Part shown: one piece after another, positions 1 through 5,019 of the stretch
How the letters are laid out: each line of letters begins with the position of its first letter
How positions within the stretch are numbered: the first letter of the stretch is position 1
Assembly: GCA_937927905.1 (NCBI GenBank)
Contig: CALFWP010000006.1
Location: forward strand, 1 to 5,019
DNA length: 5,019 nucleotides
Reading direction: 5' to 3'
Source of the DNA: an uncultured Neomegalonema sp.
Lineage (GTDB): Bacteria; Pseudomonadota; Alphaproteobacteria; Rhodobacterales; Rhodobacteraceae
Program-made: the position numbers and the translations under genes
The notes under the pieces: generated by a model
Databases searched by the model: none
Told to the model about the DNA's origin: nothing
The model's input: only the letters and a program-made list of their open reading frames with translations

Positions 1-144
1 ACGGTTTCCTGTTCATTCATCGATGTCCTATGAATCATCAAGAAACGCGCGCTGGAATCCCTTTCAAGCACGGTGAGGCAATTCGTCCACACAGCCTAGC
101 ACGCATGTAATAGTAATGTGCATCTTTTGTTCTTGAGTTGCATG

Positions 145-159
145 GAACATTATGTGTAC
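145..159. promoter_or_regulatory. Candidate LexA (SOS) box upstream of recA, one mismatch
   Basis: The bases read GAAC, seven spacer bases, then GTAC. The alphaproteobacterial LexA operator is known as the direct repeat GTTC-N7-GTTC, or GAAC-N7-GAAC on the other strand, so this matches seven of eight defined bases. It ends 61 bases before the recA start codon, a sensible place for an operator over the promoter. A -10-like CATTAT (148-153) would fall inside it, but I see no convincing -35 partner. A 7-of-8 match over a 220-base region can occur by chance, so this is a candidate only. Confidence 0.35.
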
Positions 160-165
160 ATATGT

Positions 166-179
166 TTTGAAAGTTCAAA
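166..179. repeat. Small inverted repeat in recA leader
   Basis: A perfect 6-bp inverted repeat, TTTGAA and TTCAAA, separated by AG, lies 41 bases before the recA start. It could be a binding site for a dimeric regulator or the foot of a weak RNA hairpin, but with a two-base centre it is unlikely to fold stably as RNA. The symmetry is directly visible; any function is inference. Confidence 0.3.
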
Positions 180-207
180 CATTGCTCCGGAGCGGGGCGC
201 GTGGAAT

Positions 208-213
208 AAGGAG
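208..213 (+). promoter_or_regulatory. recA ribosome binding site
   Basis: AAGGAG is a near-perfect Shine-Dalgarno sequence seven bases before the ATG at 221. It decides the start: the in-frame ATG at 152 would add 23 residues unlike any RecA and has no such site before it, and the in-frame ATG at 260 has only a poor purine stretch. Confidence 0.9.
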
Positions 214-220
214 TGCGGAA

Positions 221-1279
221 ATGGCTGAGGCTGCACTGCGGCTCATTGAAAGAGACGTCATGGAAAAAGAAAAAGCGCTTGAGTCCGCATTGGCGCAAAT
301 TGAACGCGCCTTTGGCAAAGGCTCAATCATGAAGCTGGGAAAAGGCAATGCGGTTATGGACATCGAGGCGGTGTCCACAGGATCGATCGGTCTGGATATC
401 GCCCTTGGAATCGGTGGCTTACCCAAAGGCCGGATTATAGAGGTTTATGGACCTGAAAGTTCGGGAAAGACCACACTGGCATTGCATGTTATTGCGGAAT
501 CGCAAAAAAACGGTGGCGTCTGCGCTTTTGTTGATGCGGAGCATGCACTGGACCCGGGCTATGCAAGAAAGCTGGGTGTTGATCTGGATGAATTGCTTAT
601 TTCTCAACCGGATGCGGGTGAACAGGCTCTTGAGATTACCGATACACTCGTCCGTTCGGGCGCAATATCCGTTGTTGTGGTCGATTCGGTTGCGGCGCTT
701 ACGCCGAAATCTGAACTGGAAGGGGATATGGGAGACCATCAGGTCGGTGCGCAGGCACGTTTGATGAGTCAGGCAATGCGTAAGCTGACCGGCTCTATCA
801 ATCGCTCGAATTGTATGGTTATCTTTATCAATCAGATCCGCATGAAAATCGGTGTCATGTTCGGCAGCCCCGAGACAACATCCGGCGGGAATGCGCTGAA
901 GTTTTATTCTTCCGTGCGCCTCGACATCCGCCGCATCGGTGCGATTAAAGATCGTGATGAGGTTGTCGGAAATCAGACCCGTGTGAAGGTCATTAAAAAC
1001 AAGGTGGCCCCTCCTTTTCGTCAGGTTGAATTCGATATCATGTACGGCGAAGGCATCTCTAAACGGGGTGAGCTGATTGATCTTGGTGTCAAAGCAAGTG
1101 TGGTTGATAAGTCTGGTTCCTGGTTCTCATACGGTGATCAGCGTATTGGTCAGGGGCGTGAAAACGCCAAGCAGTTTCTCAAGAACAATCCTGACATTGC
1201 GAATGAGATCGAAAATAAAATACGCAGCGCCAACGGTCTCGATCTGGAAGCCGAGCTTGAAGGTGATGAGGACGTGTAA
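221..1279 (+). CDS. recA: Recombinase RecA
   Basis: RecA is the cytoplasmic ATP-dependent recombinase that forms filaments on single-stranded DNA, pairs and exchanges homologous strands, and as a co-protease triggers LexA self-cleavage. The product is 352 residues, the usual family length. Visible motifs are the Walker A loop GPESSGKT (77-84), the catalytic glutamate E107 in VDAEHALDP, the Walker B strand ending in D155, the L1 loop region (about 168-178), the ATP-sensing Q205 in FINQIRMKIG, the L2 loop (about 206-220, with GSPETTSGG), and the interface lysines K259 and K261 in VIKNKVAPPF. The C-terminus ends in a short acidic tail (EAELEGDEDV), typical of RecA. From its first residue the N-terminus (MAEAALRLIERD...) aligns gap-free with rhizobial RecA, which confirms the start chosen from the ribosome binding site. 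No key residue is missing. No recX follows; alaS is next. SOS control is likely by family, with only a one-mismatch LexA box visible. Confidence 0.98.
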   Translation: MAEAALRLIERDVMEKEKALESALAQIERAFGKGSIMKLGKGNAVMDIEAVSTGSIGLDIALGIGGLPKGRIIEVYGPESSGKTTLALHVIAESQKNGGVCAFVDAEHALDPGYARKLGVDLDELLISQPDAGEQALEITDTLVRSGAISVVVVDSVAALTPKSELEGDMGDHQVGAQARLMSQAMRKLTGSINRSNCMVIFINQIRMKIGVMFGSPETTSGGNALKFYSSVRLDIRRIGAIKDRDEVVGNQTRVKVIKNKVAPPFRQVEFDIMYGEGISKRGELIDLGVKASVVDKSGSWFSYGDQRIGQGRENAKQFLKNNPDIANEIENKIRSANGLDLEAELEGDEDV

Positions 1280-1303
1280 ACACGTGCCTGTCCCGATAGA
1301 CAG
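1272..1303 (+). repeat. Two short hairpins at and after the recA stop codon
   Basis: Two inverted repeats lie almost end to end. The first, ACGTGT-AA-ACACGT (1272-1285), is a perfect 6-bp repeat that spans the recA stop codon (1277-1279). The second, CTGTC (1288-1292) and GACAG (1299-1303), has a six-base loop. The stronger hairpin at 1304-1336 abuts the second directly. Each alone is weak; their packing is what stands out. They might protect the 3' end of recA mRNA or help form a larger fold. Confidence 0.45.
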
Positions 1304-1336
1304 CATGGAATGCGCGGGATAAAAGCGCACTCCATG
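1304..1336 (+). repeat. Strong stem-loop between recA and alaS (possible attenuator or terminator)
   Basis: CATGGAATGCGC (1304-1315) pairs with GCGCACTCCATG (1325-1336) in 11 of 12 positions, with one A-C mismatch, around the nine-base loop GGGATAAAA. It lies 24 bases after the recA stop and ends 38 bases before the alaS ATG. It is followed by GCG and only four T residues (1340-1343), so it is not a textbook intrinsic terminator. A shorter overlapping hairpin, GGCG-TTTTAG-CGCC (1336-1349), is followed after six bases by six T residues (1356-1361). The element could act as a leaky recA terminator, an RNA-stability stem, or a DNA site near an alaS promoter. The pairing is seen; the role is not settled by sequence. 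Confidence 0.6.
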
Positions 1337-1361
1337 GCGTTTTAGCGCCGAACTCTTTTTT

Positions 1362-1365
1362 GGAG
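1362..1365 (+). promoter_or_regulatory. alaS ribosome binding site
   Basis: GGAG lies nine bases before the ATG at 1375. It settles the start, because the alternative in-frame TTG codon (1360-1362) overlaps the Shine-Dalgarno sequence itself and would add only MEQAI, which is not part of the AlaRS family N-terminus. Confidence 0.8.
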
Positions 1366-1374
1366 CAAGCGATT

Positions 1375-4038
1375 ATGGCAGGCCTTAACGAAATCCGGTC
1401 GGGTTTTTTGGATTTTTTCGTACGGAACGGGCACGAAGAGGTCGCCTCAAGTACTCTTGTTCCGAATAATGACCCTACTCTTATGTTCACAAATGCCGGA
1501 ATGGTGCAATTCAAGAATGTATTTACCGGCCTTGAAAAACGCCCTTATAATCGTGCGGTAACATCTCAGAAATGCGTGCGGGCCGGCGGTAAGCACAACG
1601 ACCTTGACAATGTCGGTTATACAGCACGGCATCATACGTTTTTTGAGATGCTGGGTAATTTTTCATTCGGTGATTATTTTAAAGAAAATGCCATTCCCCT
1701 TGCCTGGGAATTGCTGACGAAGGATTTCGGTCTGAACGCTGATAAAATGCTCGTCACGGTTTATCACGACGATGATAACGCGGCTGATATCTGGAAAAAA
1801 GTGGCCGGCTTCAGCGATGACCGGATAATACGGATAGCAACCAGCGATAATTTCTGGGCTATGGGACCAACCGGTCCGTGCGGGCCGTGTTCTGAAATTT
1901 TCTATGATCACGGCGATCACATCCCGGGCGGTCCACCCGGTAGCCCTGATGAAGATGGCGACAGGTTTATTGAAATCTGGAACCTTGTTTTTATGCAGTT
2001 CGAACAACTGGATGAACACACAAGAGAAAACCTGCCAAAACCTTCTATTGATACCGGAATGGGACTTGAGCGTATCGGCGCACTTTTGCAGGGCAAGCAC
2101 GACAATTATGATACGGATTTGATGCGGGCACTGATTGAGGCCAGTGCCCATGCCACATCAACCGATCCTGACGGCCCGGGCAAGATGCACCACCGTGTTA
2201 TTGCAGACCATCTTCGTTCAACATCGTTTTTGATTGCCGATGGTGTTGCGCCGTCCAACGAAGGACGCGGATATGTATTGCGCCGCATAATGCGCCGCGC
2301 TATGCGCCATGCCCATCAGGTTGGGGCTAAAGATCCGCTTATGTACCGCCTTGTTCCAACGCTGGCTGCGGAAATGGGACAGGCGTTTCCTGAACTTGTT
2401 CAGGCACAACCGTTGATCGAGGAAACGCTCAATCTTGAAGAAATCCGCTTCCGTAAAACGCTGGAACGCGGTCTTGGACTGCTTGATGATGCGTTGTCGG
2501 AGTTGCCCGGCGATGCTGATTTGTCCGGTGAAACGGCCTTTAAATTGTATGACACATACGGATTCCCGCTTGATTTGACACAGGATGCCCTGAGAGAAAA
2601 GGGACGCTCCGTTGATATTGAGGGTTTTGATGCGGCGATGGAGGCACAAAAGGCGCGTGCGCGGGCGGCCTGGTCCGGTTCCGGCGATGCGGCGGATGAC
2701 AGTGTCTGGTTTGATATCCGTGACATCCATGGCGCAACCGATTTTCTCGGATACGAAGCCTTGGATGCTGAGGGGCAAATTCTTGCTATCGTAAAAGACG
2801 GGGTCATCGCCGATACGGCTGTAGCCGGTGATACTGTCGAACTGGTTCTAAATCAGACGCCCTTTTATGGTGAATCCGGCGGTCAGGTCGGTGATACGGG
2901 GATCATGCGTGCTGAAGGGTTGAATGTAACCGTCACGAACACGCGGAAAAAGCTTGGTGATGTCTTTGTCCATTCCGCGAAAGTGGATACAGGGACGTTG
3001 AGTGCGGATAGCAGCGTTCGGCTAACTGTCGATGCGGACAGGCGCGCTAAAATCCGTGCCAATCACTCGGTCACGCATTTACTGCACGAAGCGCTTCGGG
3101 GGACTTTGGGGGATCATATTGCACAGCGCGGTTCGCTGGTTGCTCCGGATCGTTTGCGGTTTGATTTCAGTCATAATAAGGCGTTGTCTGTCGGGGAAAT
3201 CGCGTCTGTTGAACGTGAAGTGAACAATTATATCCGTCAAAACACAGCGGTTGATACCCGCATTATGACTCCGGATGATGCGCGTGCTCTTGGTGCGCAG
3301 GCGCTGTTCGGTGAAAAATACGGCGATGAAGTCCGTGTCGTGTCCATGGGCGTCTATGCCGGTTCCGGTAAGGGGCTTGCAGGTGATGTTTATTCGTTGG
3401 AGCTTTGCGGCGGGACCCATGTCGCGCGTACAGGTGAAATCGGTGCGCTTGTTACATTGGGCGAAAGTGCATCATCATCCGGTGTGCGCAGGATCGAGGC
3501 GCTGACCGGCGAGGCGGCGATGTCTTATCTCGCTGAACAGGACCGGAAGCTTGCGGAGGTCACGCTGATGCTTAAAGCTCAGCGCGAAGATGTTTTAGAT
3601 CGTGTGAAATCCCTTATGGATGAGCGGCGTAATCTGCAAAATGAAGTTGCTGATTTACGCAAACAGCTTGCTTTGTCCGGGGGCAGTGGCGCGCAGGAGG
3701 CAATGGCAAAAGAAATCGGCGGCATTCCGTTTTTAGCGCAAAGCCTGAACGGAGTATCCGGTAAAGATCTGCGCGGATTGATTGATGAACACAAAAACCG
3801 CCTGGGTTCAGGAGCTGTTTTGCTGGTCGCGGATACCGGCGGGAAAGCGGCTGTTGCTGCCGGAGTGACGAATGATCTGACCGATCGGATCAGTGCCGTT
3901 GATCTGGTCCGTGCTGCAGCGGAAGCACTGGGCGGTAAGGGTGGCGGCGGCCGCCCGGATATGGCACAGGCGGGCGGAGCCGATCCGTCTAAAGCATCCG
4001 AGGCAATCGCTGCGGCGGAAGCCGTTCTTACCGCATAA
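1375..4038 (+). CDS. alaS: Alanine--tRNA ligase (AlaRS)
   Basis: AlaRS attaches alanine to tRNA-Ala in the cytoplasm and hydrolyses mischarged Ser- and Gly-tRNA-Ala. The product is 887 residues, close to the family norm of about 875-890. The N-terminal class II catalytic domain (about 1-245) shows motif 2 around R69 (SQKCVRAGGKHNDLDNVGYT), then RHHTFFEMLGNFSFGDYF (85-102), GPTGPCGPCSE (164-174), EIWNLVFMQF (200-209) and motif 3 GMGLERI (228-234). A helical tRNA-recognition part follows to about 450. The editing domain carries the zinc-binding residues H564 and H568 (HSVTH) and C678 and H682 (CGGTH), so proofreading should be intact. A heptad-like charged helix (about 723-766) leads to the C-Ala domain, with the glycine-rich GGKGGGGRPDMAQAGG (853-868). 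The gene lies 95 bases after recA and 25 bases before the DUF1330 gene, with which it is probably co-transcribed. Nothing is truncated or missing. Confidence 0.98.
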   Translation: MAGLNEIRSGFLDFFVRNGHEEVASSTLVPNNDPTLMFTNAGMVQFKNVFTGLEKRPYNRAVTSQKCVRAGGKHNDLDNVGYTARHHTFFEMLGNFSFGDYFKENAIPLAWELLTKDFGLNADKMLVTVYHDDDNAADIWKKVAGFSDDRIIRIATSDNFWAMGPTGPCGPCSEIFYDHGDHIPGGPPGSPDEDGDRFIEIWNLVFMQFEQLDEHTRENLPKPSIDTGMGLERIGALLQGKHDNYDTDLMRALIEASAHATSTDPDGPGKMHHRVIADHLRSTSFLIADGVAPSNEGRGYVLRRIMRRAMRHAHQVGAKDPLMYRLVPTLAAEMGQAFPELVQAQPLIEETLNLEEIRFRKTLERGLGLLDDALSELPGDADLSGETAFKLYDTYGFPLDLTQDALREKGRSVDIEGFDAAMEAQKARARAAWSGSGDAADDSVWFDIRDIHGATDFLGYEALDAEGQILAIVKDGVIADTAVAGDTVELVLNQTPFYGESGGQVGDTGIMRAEGLNVTVTNTRKKLGDVFVHSAKVDTGTLSADSSVRLTVDADRRAKIRANHSVTHLLHEALRGTLGDHIAQRGSLVAPDRLRFDFSHNKALSVGEIASVEREVNNYIRQNTAVDTRIMTPDDARALGAQALFGEKYGDEVRVVSMGVYAGSGKGLAGDVYSLELCGGTHVARTGEIGALVTLGESASSSGVRRIEALTGEAAMSYLAEQDRKLAEVTLMLKAQREDVLDRVKSLMDERRNLQNEVADLRKQLALSGGSGAQEAMAKEIGGIPFLAQSLNGVSGKDLRGLIDEHKNRLGSGAVLLVADTGGKAAVAAGVTNDLTDRISAVDLVRAAAEALGGKGGGGRPDMAQAGGADPSKASEAIAAAEAVLTA

Positions 4039-4051
4039 GGTTTATGATATC

Positions 4052-4057
4052 AGGAGA
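4052..4057 (+). promoter_or_regulatory. Ribosome binding site of the DUF1330 gene
   Basis: AGGAGA lies six bases before the ATG at 4064, within the 25-base gap after the alaS stop. It fixes the start at MPAYWIAHVEV. The reading frame stays open leftward to 3893, inside alaS, but that extension lacks a family-like sequence and is coding-strand shadow. Confidence 0.85.
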
Positions 4058-4063
4058 CTCTCT

Positions 4064-4348
4064 ATGCCGGCATATTGGATTGCACATGTGGAAGTGACAG
4101 ATGCGGAGGCCTACGGCAAATATGCCGAGCTTGCAGGTCCGGCAATTGTAAAATTTGGCGGAAAATTTCTTGCAAGAGCAGGGCGGTATGTTCAGCTTGA
4201 AGGCAATGAGCGCGCCCGCAATGTTGTCGTGGAATTTCCCACTCTGGAACGGGCTGTCGAATGTTACAATTCACCGGAATATACCGAGGCGAAATCCCAT
4301 GCTGAAGGGGCATCTGTTCGCGATCTGATTGTGCTTGAGGGCGTTTAA
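4064..4348 (+). CDS. DUF1330 family protein (function unknown)
   Basis: This 94-residue soluble protein has no signal peptide or membrane segment. It fits the DUF1330 family, which belongs to the dimeric alpha+beta barrel (ferredoxin-like) superfamily. Family-like features are the opening strand PAYWIAHVEVTD, the helix DAEAYGKYAELAGPAI, the strand GGKFLARAG (about 29-37), the segment RNVVVEFPTLERAVECYNSPEY with its SPEY stretch, and a final strand DLIVLEGV. The length is normal for the family. It follows alaS by 25 bases on the same strand with its own good ribosome binding site, so it probably shares the alaS transcript, and it ends 43 bases before the hairpin arms of a terminator. The fold also occurs in small monooxygenases and stress-responsive barrels, but no catalytic residue I could name supports such a role. 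The alaS-DUF1330-icd order recurs in Alphaproteobacteria, which suggests a conserved but unknown function. Confidence 0.9.
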   Translation: MPAYWIAHVEVTDAEAYGKYAELAGPAIVKFGGKFLARAGRYVQLEGNERARNVVVEFPTLERAVECYNSPEYTEAKSHAEGASVRDLIVLEGV

Positions 4349-4384
4349 GCGCTCTGATGTTGTAAACCGGACATGCCCTGCAAT

Positions 4385-4418
4385 AAAAAAAGCGCGCCTG
4401 ATATAAGCGCGCTTTTTT
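4385..4418. terminator. Bidirectional intrinsic terminator between convergent genes
   Basis: GCGCGC (4392-4397) and GCGCGC (4407-4412) form a perfect stem with a nine-base loop. Seven A residues precede the left arm (4385-4391) and six T residues follow the right arm (4413-4418), so the stem can extend with A-T pairs and each strand yields a GC-rich hairpin followed by a U-run. It lies 36 bases after the DUF1330 stop codon on one side and 55 bases after the icd stop on the other, exactly where one terminator could serve both converging transcripts. Confidence 0.92.
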
Positions 4419-4473
4419 AAAGATTACTTAATCCAAAGAATTATATCTTTGCAGGTGGGTTACGGTTTTCGTT

Positions 4474-5019
4474 TTACCCTGCCAATGCCTTGTTGAGGTT
4501 TTCATCAACTTTTTCAAGGAATCCCATTGTCGTAAGCCATCCCTGGTCCGGCCCGACAAGCAAGGCCAGATCCTTGGTCATATCGCCCGCTTCAACGGTG
4601 GAAATAATCGTTTTTTCAAGCGTTTCCGCAAAGTTTCTAAGCGGTGCGTTCTCGTCGAGTTTGGCGCGGTGCTTCAGGCCGCCGGTCCAGGCGAAAATCG
4701 AGGCAATGGAGTTTGTTGAGGTTTGCTCGCCTTTCTGGTGCTGGCGGTAATGGCGCGTGACTGTGCCGTGTGCAGCCTCGGATTCAACGATCTTTCCGTC
4801 CGGTGTCATCAGTTGTGAGGTCATAAGACCGAGCGAGCCGAAACCCTGGGCGACCGTGTCCGACTGGACATCGCCATCATAGTTTTTACAGGCCCAGACA
4901 TATCCGCCGGACCATTTCATCGCGCTGGCCACCATATCGTCGATCAGGCGGTGTTCGTATGTGATACCGGCCTCTTTGAATTTATCTGCGAATTCGGCAT
5001 CAAAGATCGACTGGAAGAT
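4474..5019 (-). CDS. icd: NADP-dependent isocitrate dehydrogenase, C-terminal part (cut by window edge)
   Basis: The enzyme oxidatively decarboxylates isocitrate to 2-oxoglutarate in the TCA cycle, producing NADPH. The last 181 codons and the TAA stop (4474-4476) are present; the frame is open to the window edge, so roughly the first 220 residues of a protein of about 400 lie outside. The fragment begins IFQSIFDAEFADKF and matches the homodimeric eukaryote/mitochondrial-like IDH type, not the E. coli type. Relative to human IDH1, as I remember it, the metal and substrate region HRLIDDMV (D252 equivalent at fragment residue 27) and NYDGDVQSD (D275 and D279 equivalents at 50 and 54) are intact. 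The NADP-binding stretch HGTVTRHY (R314 and H315 equivalents at 89 and 90) and TSTNSIASIFAW (N328 equivalent at 103) are also intact. The arginine-histidine pair supports NADP over NAD use. The gene converges on the DUF1330 gene; its promoter is outside the window. Confidence 0.96.
   Translation of the reverse strand: MFQSIFDAEFADKFKEAGITYEHRLIDDMVASAMKWSGGYVWACKNYDGDVQSDTVAQGFGSLGLMTSQLMTPDGKIVESEAAHGTVTRHYRQHQKGEQTSTNSIASIFAWTGGLKHRAKLDENAPLRNFAETLEKTIISTVEAGDMTKDLALLVGPDQGWLTTMGFLEKVDENLNKALAG

Noticed and set aside
1..144. Possible end of a gene upstream of recA
   Set aside because: All three plus-strand frames are closed by stops within this stretch (for example TGA early in frame 1 and TAA near 109-111 in frame 3), and the short translations resemble nothing I know. 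The minus-strand open frame covering 38-298 runs into the recA start and has no family-like sequence. I see no gene here.
152..220. Longer recA start at ATG 152
   Set aside because: The 23 extra residues (MCTYVLKVQTLLRSG...) do not belong to RecA, there is no ribosome binding site before 152, and the candidate LexA box overlaps it. The ATG at 221 has AAGGAG at the right distance and aligns with known RecA N-termini.
1360..1374. alaS starting at TTG 1360
   Set aside because: The TTG overlaps the GGAG that serves the ATG at 1375, and the five added residues are outside the family alignment.
2218..2778. 186-codon open frame antisense to alaS
   Set aside because: It lies wholly within alaS coding sequence, its translation is rich in arginine, isoleucine and serine without recognisable motifs, and no ribosome binding site or context supports it. 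It is a shadow of the alaS frame.
3910..4035. Glycine- and alanine-rich low-complexity end of alaS as a repeat
   Set aside because: The GGKGGGGRPDMAQAGG stretch and the alanine-rich tail are the normal AlaRS C-terminal domain, not an expansion or a repeat element.
3893..4063. DUF1330 protein starting inside alaS
   Set aside because: The open frame continues left of 4064, but the arginine-rich extension is the alaS coding sequence read in another frame, while the ATG at 4064 has a good ribosome binding site and starts the family-like sequence.
4435..4450. Second hairpin AAAGA...TCTTT before the icd stop
   Set aside because: Only five A-T-rich pairs around a six-base loop, with no following T-run; too weak to call, and the strong terminator at 4385-4418 already explains the region.

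Overview
The window holds a compact housekeeping segment of an alphaproteobacterial chromosome: recA, alaS and a small DUF1330 gene run rightward, and the 3' part of an NADP-dependent isocitrate dehydrogenase gene (icd) runs leftward towards them. The assignment to Alphaproteobacteria rests on three things: the RecA N-terminus lines up without gaps with remembered rhizobial RecA proteins, the IDH is the homodimeric mitochondrial-like type common in that class, and the order recA-alaS-DUF1330-icd recurs in that class. Base composition looks close to 50% G+C by eye, lower than in most Rhizobiales. I cannot name an order or genus.

Layout. Positions 1-220 lie upstream of recA and show no recognisable gene; they hold a one-mismatch LexA-type half-site pair (145-159), a small inverted repeat (166-179) and a clear ribosome binding site. 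recA occupies 221-1279. The 95-base recA-alaS gap is packed with short inverted repeats placed end to end, the strongest being an 11-of-12 bp stem at 1304-1336. alaS follows at 1375-4038, and 25 bases later comes the DUF1330 gene (4064-4348). A GCGCGC hairpin flanked by an A-run and a T-run (4385-4418) sits between the converging DUF1330 and icd genes and should terminate transcription from both sides. icd (4474-5019, minus) is cut by the right edge of the window; its last 181 codons are present.

How the genes relate. RecA (homologous recombination and SOS induction), AlaRS (charging and editing of tRNA-Ala) and IDH (TCA cycle) share no pathway; this is conserved synteny. alaS and DUF1330 are close enough to be co-transcribed. 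Whether recA transcripts run into alaS depends on what the intergenic hairpins do. All protein motifs expected for RecA, AlaRS and the visible part of IDH are intact. I see no mobile element, CRISPR array, tRNA, rRNA or sign of gene transfer. This is an ordinary core-genome region; its most open questions are the hairpin string between recA and alaS and the unknown role of the DUF1330 protein.
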